Below, one piece after another: positions 27,422 to 34,895 of a stretch of DNA of 64,000 bases. Below the pieces are notes generated by a model. It ran no database searches, had not been told where the DNA came from, and worked only from the letters and a program-made list of their open reading frames with translations. This DNA comes from DATFTE01 sp963802575 (GTDB lineage Bacteria > Acidobacteriota > Terriglobia > Terriglobales > Acidobacteriaceae): NCBI GenBank assembly GCA_963802575.1, contig CAWDJF010000006.1:434001-498000 (forward strand), in the 5' to 3' direction. A program made the translations under genes and the position numbers. The first letter of the stretch is position 1; every line of letters begins with the position of its first letter.

Positions 27422-29578
27422 ATGAAATCCCTGATCCCGGTTTTTCTGGTTGCGATCTTCTTCTTTTCCAGTGCAGTACAGGGCGCCAGCCCAGACATGA
27501 GAGACTCCACCCTCTTTGGTTTCCGTAATTCTTCAGACGAGTTAAAAGACGAGGCGAAGTTTCTTGCAGTGCCGGATCCGAAGCTGGCGGAAGAGCATCT
27601 GCGCACGCTGACGCAAGCGCCTCATATTGCTGGGTCGGTGGAAGACAAAGCGACCGCGGACTATGTCGCACAGAAATTTCGCGACGCGGGACTCGATACA
27701 CAAATTGTCGAATACAAAATCTGGATCAATTATCCCGTTGAAATCAGCGTGGATGTGACCGCTCCGGCCGACGTGAAGATGCATGGCCCAACGCGCGAGC
27801 ACGTGGAAGACGATCCTTATCAGGACGATGCGCGCGTGGTGATGCCGTACAACGGCATGTCTCCGTCAGGCGATGTTGAGGCCGATGTGGTGTACGCGAA
27901 CTACGGCACCCCCGATGATTTCAAGAAGTTGGAGGAGATGAAAATCGATGTACGCGGGAAAATTGTGCTGGTGCGCTACGGCCAGAACTTCCGCGGAGTG
28001 AAAGCCTTTGTAGCGCAAGAACATGGAGCGGCCGGCGTGATTATTTATTCCGACCCCGCCGACGACGGTTGGCGGCGCGGAGATAAATATCCGCAAGGGC
28101 CGTGGAGGCCGGATACTGGCGCACAACGCGGATCGATTGGCTACATGTTTGAATTTGCAGGAGATCCGACCACGCCGGGCATCGCTTCCGTGCCCGATTT
28201 GCCCGAATCGAAGCGCACGCCGCCCGATCAATCGGCGCAAATGCCAAAAATTCCGACTACGCCCGTTTCGTATGCCGATGCGTGGCCGATTCTTCAACAC
28301 CTTGGCGGCCCTGATTCTCCGCGCGATTGGCAGGGATCACTTCCATTCACCTATCACGTTGGCCCCGGCCCGACGAAGGTGAAGATGCATTTGAAGCAGG
28401 ATTATCAGTATCGAACCGTGTGGGATGTGATTGGGCGCGTGCGTGGAAGTCAACTGCCCGACGAGTGGGTAGTGGCGGGAAATCATCGTGATGCGTGGGT
28501 TTATGGGGCGGTCGATCCGAATAGCGGCACCGCCGCAATGCTTGAGAGCGTGCATGGCGTTGGCGAATTGCTGAAGTCGGGTTGGAAGCCCAAGCGCACC
28601 ATGGTCTTCGCCAGCTGGGATGCGGAGGAGTTTGGGTTGATGGGATCGACCGAGTGGGGCGAGCAGTTCGCGAAAGAGTTAAGCAACTCTCCTGCGTACT
28701 TCAACATGGACGTGGCTGTGTCAGGTTCAAAGTTTGGCGCCTCGTCGGTGCCGAGCCTGAAGCAATTCATTCGCGATATCGCGAAAGCGGTGCCGAGTCC
28801 GAAGGGCGGAACCGTGTACGAAGTCTGGATGAAAGCCAGCCTGCCGGGTATGGAAGATAAGGGCCCGACGGAGGCGATTGGCGACAGCCGACGGCTTCCG
28901 GTGGCGCAAGCAAAGTCCGATGCTCCGGTTGGGGATCTGGGCAGCGGGTCGGATTACAGCGTGTTCCTGCAACATCTGGGTGTGCCTTCGACGGATGTGA
29001 GTTCCAGCGGATCGTACGGCGTGTATCACTCGGTGTTCGACAATTTCAACTGGTTCAAGAAGTTCGGCGATCCGGATTTCATTTACGAGCAGGAGATGGC
29101 ACGCATTTATGGCCTGGAGGCCATTCGTATGGCCGACGCCGATGTGCTGCCTTACGACTATGAAGAATACGGAAAAGAGATTGCCCTTTACATCGATGCG
29201 GCGCAAAAGAAGGCATTGAACAGCTTTGGCGATAAGTCTCCTTCGTTCAAAGAAGCCAGCGAGGCGGCGAAACATTTTGAGGAAGCCGGCGCGAAGATTC
29301 TGGGGAAGGAGAGAAATCCTCCGAGCGATCCGGCGAAGTTGAATGCGACTTTGCTGGAAATCGAGCGAGCGCTCCTGATTCCCGAGGGACTGCCGAACCG
29401 TCCCTGGTATCACCATGCGATCTATGCGCCGGGAATGTACACGGGGTATGCGGCGGTGGTGATTCCAGGAGTAAATGAGGCGATTGACAAGCACGATGTG
29501 GAAAGAACCCAACAGCAGATCGCGGAATTGGCGGCGGCGTTGCACCGGGCGGCGAAGGTGATGGAGGGGTACAAGTAG
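27422..29578 (+). CDS. Secreted M28 metallopeptidase, glutamate carboxypeptidase II-like
   Basis: 718 aa. Signal peptide 1-21. Order: N-terminal strand region; PA domain (~130-330, with VLVRYGQNFRGVK and AAGVIIYSDPADD); M28 catalytic domain (~350-560); C-terminal dimerisation helices of the transferrin receptor type. Di-zinc ligands visible: H355 and D in GNHRDAW, the D in VDPNSGTA, the EE pair in WDAEEFG (~400), and the late His in YHSVFDN (~535). It should remove C-terminal acidic residues from exported peptides. The start is ATG 27422 with AGGAG 6 nt upstream; it is likely cotranscribed with the peroxiredoxin-like gene. Confidence 0.95.
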   Translation: MKSLIPVFLVAIFFFSSAVQGASPDMRDSTLFGFRNSSDELKDEAKFLAVPDPKLAEEHLRTLTQAPHIAGSVEDKATADYVAQKFRDAGLDTQIVEYKIWINYPVEISVDVTAPADVKMHGPTREHVEDDPYQDDARVVMPYNGMSPSGDVEADVVYANYGTPDDFKKLEEMKIDVRGKIVLVRYGQNFRGVKAFVAQEHGAAGVIIYSDPADDGWRRGDKYPQGPWRPDTGAQRGSIGYMFEFAGDPTTPGIASVPDLPESKRTPPDQSAQMPKIPTTPVSYADAWPILQHLGGPDSPRDWQGSLPFTYHVGPGPTKVKMHLKQDYQYRTVWDVIGRVRGSQLPDEWVVAGNHRDAWVYGAVDPNSGTAAMLESVHGVGELLKSGWKPKRTMVFASWDAEEFGLMGSTEWGEQFAKELSNSPAYFNMDVAVSGSKFGASSVPSLKQFIRDIAKAVPSPKGGTVYEVWMKASLPGMEDKGPTEAIGDSRRLPVAQAKSDAPVGDLGSGSDYSVFLQHLGVPSTDVSSSGSYGVYHSVFDNFNWFKKFGDPDFIYEQEMARIYGLEAIRMADADVLPYDYEEYGKEIALYIDAAQKKALNSFGDKSPSFKEASEAAKHFEEAGAKILGKERNPPSDPAKLNATLLEIERALLIPEGLPNRPWYHHAIYAPGMYTGYAAVVIPGVNEAIDKHDVERTQQQIAELAAALHRAAKVMEGYK

Positions 29579-29647
29579 GCGTCGGTCGTCGGGCTTAGGA
29601 AAGACAACGTGGGTTAGTTTGTGGAGTCCATCTTCGCCGCGATTTCC

Positions 29648-29695
29648 TTGACATTGCTCTCAAAATGCATACAATTGCTCTCATTATGAGAGCAA
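29648..29695 (+). promoter_or_regulatory. Promoter with triple operator half-sites over the MNT start
   Basis: TTGACA (29648-29653), 16 nt, TACAAT (29670-29675). The half-site TTGCTCTCA occurs at 29654-29662 and again at 29675-29683, exactly 21 bp (two helical turns) apart, and the second copy forms a perfect palindrome TTGCTCTCAT-T-ATGAGAGCAA (29675-29695). The right arm contains the ATG at 29686, so the expected transcript start (~29682) leaves almost no leader. The layout fits autorepression by the winged-helix MNT protein. Confidence 0.75.
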
Positions 29696-30318
29696 GGCCT
29701 GTTACATTGGCGGATGTGTTGTTCGGAAAGGGGCGCGGGGAGCTACTAGCGCTGATCTATGGCCATCCAGAGGAATCTTTCTACTATCGGCAAATCACGC
29801 GGCGATTAGCAAAGGTCAGCCCCGGCACCTTACAGCGCGAACTTGATCTGCTATCGCGCCTCGGGCTTATCGGTCGTTCCACGGTGGGGAATCAAGTCTT
29901 CTACCGCGCCAATCGTGATCATCCCGTTTTCCCTGAACTGCGTGCACTAATCGCAAAGACACTCGGTGCGATTCAAGTTTTGCGTGCCGGGCTGGCGCCG
30001 ATCGCCGACCGCATATCGGCGGCTTTCATCTACGGCTCGATGGCGCGACAGGAGGAAAGAGCGGAAAGTGATATCGATCTGCTCGTGGTCGGTGGAATAA
30101 GCCTGGAAGAGGTTTTCGGATGTGTGAACGGGGTTGAGTCTTCGCTTGGACGTCCGGTGAATCCAACGGTCTATTCGCCGGTAGAGTTTAAGTCAAAGCT
30201 CGCGACCGGAAATCATTTTCTTAATTCCGTTGTGCGAGGGAAAAAGATTTTTCTGATCGGAGACGAGGGTGAGCTTAGAAAAATGGGCGGAATACGGGTG
30301 GCTCAAAGCCGAACCTAG
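29686..30318 (+). CDS. Winged-helix MNT nucleotidyltransferase (antitoxin-type)
   Basis: 210 aa. Residues ~10-80 form an ArsR-like winged helix (FYYRQITRRL, SPGTLQRELDLLSRLGLI, then the wing GNQVFYRAN). Residues ~108-200 form a minimal nucleotidyltransferase with the exact GSx10DxD signature: G117, S118, D129, D131. In MntA-HepT pairs such an enzyme neutralises the HEPN partner by nucleotide transfer. Here the fused DNA-binding domain suggests that it also represses its own promoter. The ATG at 29686 is chosen because the promoter leaves no room for the earlier ATG at 29665. The HEPN gene overlaps its end by 50 nt in another frame. Confidence 0.88.
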   Translation: MRARPVTLADVLFGKGRGELLALIYGHPEESFYYRQITRRLAKVSPGTLQRELDLLSRLGLIGRSTVGNQVFYRANRDHPVFPELRALIAKTLGAIQVLRAGLAPIADRISAAFIYGSMARQEERAESDIDLLVVGGISLEEVFGCVNGVESSLGRPVNPTVYSPVEFKSKLATGNHFLNSVVRGKKIFLIGDEGELRKMGGIRVAQSRT

Positions 30319-30715
30319 TAGCGTTGATGAAATCCGCGGCCTGCTGACCATTGTCGATCGGGATTTGAAAGATGCGGACGTTGCCGGCGTGTCGGAGGAT
30401 CGGCGATTCGAAGCGGCCTTTAACGCGGCGCGGACGTGTGCTGGCATTGCGCTGCGGGCGTCCGGTTACCGCACGGCTGTGCAGGCGGGTCACCACATGA
30501 AGACAATTGAGTCTCTCGAACTTACCATCGAGGCCGACGCCAGACTCATTCAGCGGATGAAGGCTTTGTCGAAAAAACGAAACGCAACCAGTTACGATAC
30601 GGCGGGTAACGTCTCGCTTCAGGAACTGGAGTTGGCAGTCAGAACTGCAACCGAGCTGCGGCGCGAAGTCATCGGTTGGCTTGAGAAAAACTATCCGGAG
30701 CTCTTGAGCAGTTGA
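30269..30715 (+). CDS. HEPN domain protein, partner of the MNT gene
   Basis: 148 aa, all-helical. The HEPN RNase motif Rx4-6H sits at R104 (KKRNATSYD), but the His position is Tyr109, so the R-x4-H-x-Y catalytic set of HepT is incomplete; the RN pair and the downstream helix are kept. The start is GTG 30269 with GGAG 6 nt upstream, inside the MNT gene, so expression is coupled. By family this is the toxin-like half of an MNT-HEPN pair; with the altered motif it may be inactive, or act through RN...Y in another way. Confidence 0.82.
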   Translation: MSLEKWAEYGWLKAEPSSVDEIRGLLTIVDRDLKDADVAGVSEDRRFEAAFNAARTCAGIALRASGYRTAVQAGHHMKTIESLELTIEADARLIQRMKALSKKRNATSYDTAGNVSLQELELAVRTATELRREVIGWLEKNYPELLSS

Positions 30716-31042
30716 CGCGACCATTCCTATGCGCTGCTTTGACGGGATGATTTTGTTGTACCAAATCCCACCCTTGTCGCAAAAGGCGCATCAGAGAAAG
30801 GCTCGGGTTTCCTGAAAAAGCGCAGCGGGACGGGTTCCGAGAACAGGCCCCCTGGCTTCGGGAACGGACGGGGCGTCCGTTGCTACGGGATTATCTAACT
30901 AGTTAACCTATGGAGAATTCTGGCTCTGGACCTGGGATTGCAGTAAACTGACTCATCCGGCGGCGACGCCGGAGGGACGGGCGCTTCGCCCGTTTTTCCC
31001 TTAACCAGCCTTCTCACCGTTGCTGTCGATTTAGGGGCCCGA
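30716..31042. other. Intergenic region with repeat words and a terminator
   Basis: 326 nt. 30858-30880 carries GGAACGGACGGGGCGTCCGTTG, a hairpin word related to 9040-9059. AACTAGTT (30898-30905) is a short palindrome. CCGGCGGCGACGCCGG leads into the terminator at 30977-30997. No ORF seen. Confidence 0.45.
30977..30997 (+). terminator. Intrinsic terminator after the MNT-HEPN pair
   Basis: ACGGGCG (30977-30983), loop CTT, CGCCCGT (30987-30993), then a T5 run. It lies 260 nt downstream of the HEPN stop and just before the next gene. Confidence 0.65.
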
Positions 31043-31972
31043 ATGCCGTCGGCAAGAATCAAGACACTCGCTGTGGAAGACGCTCATTCCCTGGCGGAGG
31101 ATTTGCGAACGCGCGGCTTTGTGGTTGAGATTGTCCCTCGCGATAAAATTTCTGCCGATCCCGTCGATCTCGAAGTGATCCTCGAGGAGTGCGAGCCGGA
31201 AGCAGCTTTGCATCATGCGGAAAACATCCCCGATGCGCAGGATTTGTGCGTCTTTGTGGCTCCCGGAGCTTTGACCGAGGGTCGTCGGTCGATGCAGGTG
31301 GTCCCGCTATTCTCAGAACCGGCAGCAGCGCCCTTGGCTCCCGTAGTTGCGATGGCGGCCGCGACTCCAACACATGTGGTCGAAGAAAAGTTGGAAGATA
31401 CCGTCGCGATGGAAGAACCGGAGAAGCTGGCGGCTTCGGAGCTCGAGCCTCCGGTGGTGGTAGCCGCGAAGCCAGTGGACGTTCCGAAGGTTGTGCCGAC
31501 GGTTTCTGCTCAAGTGCGGAGTGTGCCTGCGAAGAAGGCACCTGCGCCCGCGGCGAAACCTGCCTGGTGGACTGGTGCCGGCAAGAGCCTCGCTGCTTGG
31601 GGCAGGGGCTTGGCGGCGAATCAGAGATTGTTCCGGAAGACCGCGACGCTGGGCGGGATGGCCGCGGTGGCGGCCGTTTCAGTGCTGGTACTGGGTTCGA
31701 CCGTAAGAAAGTTCGCTCCTGACACCCGGCCTGCGAATGAATCTATGGTGTCGCCGGCTACGGCGAGCGCGGCTATACCCGTGGTCGAGCCCGAAAAGAT
31801 CAAGCCTCTGGCGCCGGAGCCGAAGCTCGCGGCCAAGGCTAAGTCGCGGCGCGGGCGTAATCCGGAAGAAGACATTGTGGCGAAGGATTATGTGATTCAC
31901 TTCAACAATCGCCCGGTGGCGGCGAAGGCCAAGAAGCCATCGGGCGTGAAGCACTATTCCGATCTGCGGTGA
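31043..31972 (+). CDS. Conserved unknown protein, single membrane helix, Ala/Pro-rich
   Basis: 309 aa. Residues 1-75 look folded (alternating strands and helices: KTLAVEDAHSLAEDLRTRGF, VEIVPRDKI, DLCVFVAPGAL). Residues ~85-190 are a disordered Ala/Pro/Val/Glu-rich linker, followed by one membrane segment (~203-222, GMAAVAAVSVLVLGSTV), a second Pro/Ala linker and a basic C-terminal block with DYVIHFNNRP. No family recognised. The N-terminal half is probably cytoplasmic and the tail exported. AGGGG precedes the ATG. Confidence 0.7.
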   Translation: MPSARIKTLAVEDAHSLAEDLRTRGFVVEIVPRDKISADPVDLEVILEECEPEAALHHAENIPDAQDLCVFVAPGALTEGRRSMQVVPLFSEPAAAPLAPVVAMAAATPTHVVEEKLEDTVAMEEPEKLAASELEPPVVVAAKPVDVPKVVPTVSAQVRSVPAKKAPAPAAKPAWWTGAGKSLAAWGRGLAANQRLFRKTATLGGMAAVAAVSVLVLGSTVRKFAPDTRPANESMVSPATASAAIPVVEPEKIKPLAPEPKLAAKAKSRRGRNPEEDIVAKDYVIHFNNRPVAAKAKKPSGVKHYSDLR

Positions 31973-32053
31973 TTCCCCGTAAGAGCAAAAACCTTTGATC
32001 GCAGAGTTCGCGACGGCGTCCGGCGCTATGTGATTTTGTTTAGGCCACGAGAG

Positions 32054-33031
32054 TTACTGGCGTTTTTGCAGGGGTTTGGGTTTGTCTTGCATAGGCGTGG
32101 GGGCTGAGGCGTCAGGTTTCGTGACTACATGGTTGGCGGGAGCGTTCGGGTTGACGCCGAAATCCCAGACGTAGAGATTGATGCCTTCTTTCCCCAACTC
32201 TTCTACCAGAGCATATTCCCCGGGGTCGAGCGGAGTCTTGGGCGTGACTTTCACCCAGCCTCCGGTGAGTTGCTGCGAGTTGGTGTCGACGTAGTTTCCT
32301 TCCTGCTTGCTCTTGCCGTAGACGGCGGTCTTGACGTCTCCCACAATGCGTTTGTCGCCCTTGGCCTGCATGCGGACGATCTTGAAGCGATCCCACGGCA
32401 GTTCGGGCTCGGCGGGGCGGTCGTCTTTGAGATGGCCTGAACCCATGTCGGGAGCGGCGCCTCCGGACTCGATGTTGATGTAGACGGACGGCAAGGCGGC
32501 GTGCGACTGATTCTTGGCGTGTTGTGCGGGAAGCTCGATGGTGCGCTTGGAACTGGCGATGGGATTGATGGCCGCACGCAGAATATTGCCCTTTGTGTTT
32601 TTGTTAACTTCGCCGCCATTCTGGTCGAGCTCGACGAGTTGGGGCTGTCCTTGAAACGTGTCGAGCAACTGGACGCCGCCATCGTCGGGTAGATGCAGGC
32701 CGGGGGCGACCAGCGGGGAGTTGGCTTCTTCGGCGGCGCGCTCGGCGGCAAGTTCTTTGTCGAGTTCGACCGCTTCTGGGGCGGGCTTGCCGGCGGCTCG
32801 ATCTTTCTCGAACGCTTCAGTCGCTTTCCAGTCGACCAGATCGTTGGGGACTTCCTCCCACTCATTGCGCTCGGCGCTCAAGTAGCGTACGCGGGTTCCC
32901 TGCACTTCGTACTTGGTGACCAATTGGTAGGAGCCGTCTTTGAGGATGAGGCGCTTGGCGAGTTCCTGTGCATGGACGAGCGTCAACAGTCCGAACAAGC
33001 AGGTTGCGAGGATGAAAGAAATCCGGCGCAT
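32054..33031 (-). CDS. Secreted protein of unknown function
   Basis: 325 aa. Signal peptide ends LVHAQ (~22). Right after it, KRLILKDGSYQLVTKYEVQG and RVRYLSAERNEWEEVP form a small beta unit, followed by a charged helix rich in Ala/Glu. The C-terminal part (DRFKIVRMQAKGDKRIVG, then PLDPGEYALVEEL) resembles exported beta-sandwich domains common in acidobacteria, for which I know no function. It is codirectional with the MerB-like gene 32 nt upstream, so the two may be cotranscribed. Confidence 0.7.
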   Translation of the reverse strand: MRRISFILATCLFGLLTLVHAQELAKRLILKDGSYQLVTKYEVQGTRVRYLSAERNEWEEVPNDLVDWKATEAFEKDRAAGKPAPEAVELDKELAAERAAEEANSPLVAPGLHLPDDGGVQLLDTFQGQPQLVELDQNGGEVNKNTKGNILRAAINPIASSKRTIELPAQHAKNQSHAALPSVYINIESGGAAPDMGSGHLKDDRPAEPELPWDRFKIVRMQAKGDKRIVGDVKTAVYGKSKQEGNYVDTNSQQLTGGWVKVTPKTPLDPGEYALVEELGKEGINLYVWDFGVNPNAPANHVVTKPDASAPTPMQDKPKPLQKRQ

Positions 33032-33063
33032 GGTTCAGTTAGACGCGGCTTGCTGCGGCCAGT

Positions 33064-33729
33064 TTACCGCGAAAGCTGCCAGAATTCTCCGGTCAATCCG
33101 GTGCGGGTGAAGGCGGCCTGGGCCTCAGCGGCGGTCTTGGGACGCCAGTCGGGACTGAGGCGGTCGTCGTACCACTCTTGCGCGAGGTGCCAACACTGGG
33201 CGAGTGTCATGGTGGCGCCGCGGGGACGATTCCATTGCTGGCACCAGCGATCGATGTGAGGTTCCGACCGGAACAGGAGCATGGTTCTTCAAGTGAAGAC
33301 GACATCTTCATACCAACGGCTGGCTGGGACGGCGAAGTGGACGATGCCGGCTTTTTCCTTCAGCTTGCCTCTGCGGACATGGAGCGGCATCGCGAGATTG
33401 CAGCAAGCGCAAGTGGAGTCGATCTCGGCGTCTTTTGCGAGCATGGCGGAGATGCCGAGTGCGTCCCAGATGCAGTTGCCGTACCAGGATTTCTTGCCCA
33501 CACGTACCGGGAACGGCGTGGGCACGGCGGAGAAAGGGGCGGCGCGCCAGAGTTCTCCATTGTCTTGCTGCATGAAGGCGTGAGATTCGCTGAGGCGGGC
33601 GAGCGCGGCGCGGGTGTCTCTCAGTGGGGCTTTCAGCGCTTTCGCGATTTCAGCGACCGAGGGGGCGCGTTCGTGGCGGAGGATGTGACGATAGACGTGG
33701 AGGCGGAGAGTGGAGTCGAAGGCGGGCAT
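33064..33729 (-). CDS. MerB-like organomercurial lyase family protein with in-frame TGA (probable selenoprotein)
   Basis: 221 aa if the TGA at 33291-33289 is read as residue 147; otherwise 146 aa. Residues 10-55 are a winged helix as in MerB. The MerB catalytic set is visible: Cys86 and Asp89 in YGNCIWDAL (C96 and D99 of E. coli MerB) and Cys107 in STCACC (C117), with identical spacings of 3 and 21. MerB's second catalytic Cys, C159, lies 63 residues after C96; the TGA codon lies 61 after Cys86, in VVFT-[TGA]-RTMLLF, at the expected place. The frame stays open for 74 more codons with protein-like sequence (FRSEPHIDRWCQQW, GLTGEFWQL). A hairpin suited to a SECIS follows the TGA. MerB cleaves carbon-mercury bonds. 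A nonsense mutation or sequence error is the alternative. Confidence 0.75.
33261..33291 (-). promoter_or_regulatory. Candidate bacterial SECIS element after the in-frame TGA
   Basis: On the minus strand the TGA (33291-33289) is followed by 14 nt and then GTTCC-GGTC-GGAAC (33274-33261), a perfect 5-bp stem with a GGUC loop. E. coli fdhF has the same GGUC apical loop, 18 nt after its UGA against 19 nt here. A 3-bp AUG/CAU lower helix can extend it. The stem is short, so the evidence is suggestive rather than final. Confidence 0.6.
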
Positions 33730-33876
33730 CTCGTAGTCGCAATTCTAATTGTTGTAATGGGCACCGTAGAAATGCCTTTCGATGCCATCCATGCTGCGGC
33801 GGCGTTCGGCTTCGTCTTACTTCGCTCGAGCTGACAGAACAGTTGAGCGGACCACCGGGAGCGGGCTTTTTTTTGC

Positions 33877-33906
33877 TTGACATAGTGTCTCTTATACACT
33901 TATTAT
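33877..33906 (+). promoter_or_regulatory. Promoter of the SPFH-NADK-NrtR operon
   Basis: TTGACA (33877-33882), 18-nt spacer, TATTAT (33901-33906). Both boxes are close to consensus. The expected transcript start (~33912) lies inside the second operator palindrome; the leader ends with GAGGTGG before the ATG at 33938. Confidence 0.8.
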
Positions 33907-33922
33907 CGTGTCTGACAGACAC
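33884..33922 (+). promoter_or_regulatory. Two tandem operator palindromes, candidate NrtR sites
   Basis: Site 1, AGTGTCTCTTATACACT (33884-33900), lies between the -35 and -10 boxes. Site 2, GTGTCTGACAGACAC (33908-33922), is a perfect 7+1+7 palindrome at the transcript start. Both contain GTGTCT/ACAC arms, 23 bp centre to centre. The operon ends with an NrtR-type regulator, which makes autoregulation the simplest reading. Confidence 0.7.
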
Positions 33923-33937
33923 TATACGAGGTGGACG

Positions 33938-34894
33938 ATGTTTAACTTCATCAAAGTAACGCCGACAACTTACGTGCTGCAGTACAAGGCTGGGAAAATT
34001 AAGCGAGAGGGCGCTGGTCTTTCCTTTTTCTACTGGGCTCCAACTTCGACCATCGTGACGGTTCCAATGGCAAGCACCGACGTGCCCTTCGTATTTCAGG
34101 AGGCGACGGCGGATTTCCAAGCCATCACGTTGCAAGGCCAACTTACCTACCGCGTTTCCGATCCAAAGCGTCTGGCTGCCCTGCTGGACTTTAGTGTGGA
34201 TCACCATCTGCGGTACGCGTCGGAGGATCCGCGCAAACTCGCGGAGCGGATCGTGCATGTGACACAGACGCTCAGCCGATCGATCACGCAGAAAATGACG
34301 TTGCGGGAAGCTCTGACCAGCTTCGATGAGGTTGCGAGCGAAGTGCTGACAAAGCTCAAAGCTTCGGAAGCGATTCTGACGCTGGGGGTCGAGATACTGA
34401 GCCTGTCTCTGCTGGCGATCGAAGCGACTCCAGAAATGGCGCGGGCGCTTGAGGCCGATGCTCGGGAAGACTTGCAGCGACACGCGGATGAGGCCATCTA
34501 CACCCGCCGCAACGCAGCCGTGGAGCAGGAAAGGCTGATCAAAGAGAGCGAACTCAACACGGAAATTGCGGTGGAAACCAAAAAGCGGCAGATTCGTGAA
34601 ACCCAGATGGCCGCGGAGATCGCGGTCGAGCAGCAACGCGCGCAACTGATCGAACGACGCGTGGAAAACGAGCGGAAAGACGCAGACAGCCGGGCCTACG
34701 CCTTGACCGAGACGCTGAAACCCCTACGCGAACTCGATTGGAAAACGCTGATGATGCTGGGCGGCAAGGGGGCCGATCCGAGAGCCATGATCGCGCTGGC
34801 GTTTCAAGAGATGGCGGATAACGCGCAGAAAATTGGAGAGCTGAACGTCTCTCCCGATCTTTTGCGATCTCTGATCGGAACAACAGGAAAGTAG
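33938..34894 (+). CDS. SPFH/band-7 domain protein without membrane anchor
   Basis: 318 aa. SPFH domain ~1-165 (KVTPTTYVLQYKAGKI, ATADFQAITLQGQLTYRV, LGVEILSLSLLAIEATPEM), then a long charged coiled coil (~170-255) and a C-terminal helical tail. There is no N-terminal hydrophobic anchor, so unlike most stomatin-type proteins it is probably cytoplasmic or loosely membrane-bound; SPFH proteins form ring-shaped oligomers. The start is ATG 33938 with GAGGTGG 4 nt upstream. First gene of a tight three-gene operon; the NAD-kinase-like gene starts 1 nt after its stop. Confidence 0.9.
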   Translation: MFNFIKVTPTTYVLQYKAGKIKREGAGLSFFYWAPTSTIVTVPMASTDVPFVFQEATADFQAITLQGQLTYRVSDPKRLAALLDFSVDHHLRYASEDPRKLAERIVHVTQTLSRSITQKMTLREALTSFDEVASEVLTKLKASEAILTLGVEILSLSLLAIEATPEMARALEADAREDLQRHADEAIYTRRNAAVEQERLIKESELNTEIAVETKKRQIRETQMAAEIAVEQQRAQLIERRVENERKDADSRAYALTETLKPLRELDWKTLMMLGGKGADPRAMIALAFQEMADNAQKIGELNVSPDLLRSLIGTTGK

Positions 34895-34895
34895 C

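Noticed and set aside
33064..33282. The 72-residue piece downstream of the TGA as a gene of its own
   Set aside because: Same frame, no ribosome site at its ATG, and the residues align with the C-terminal part of MerB, so it belongs to the upstream gene.
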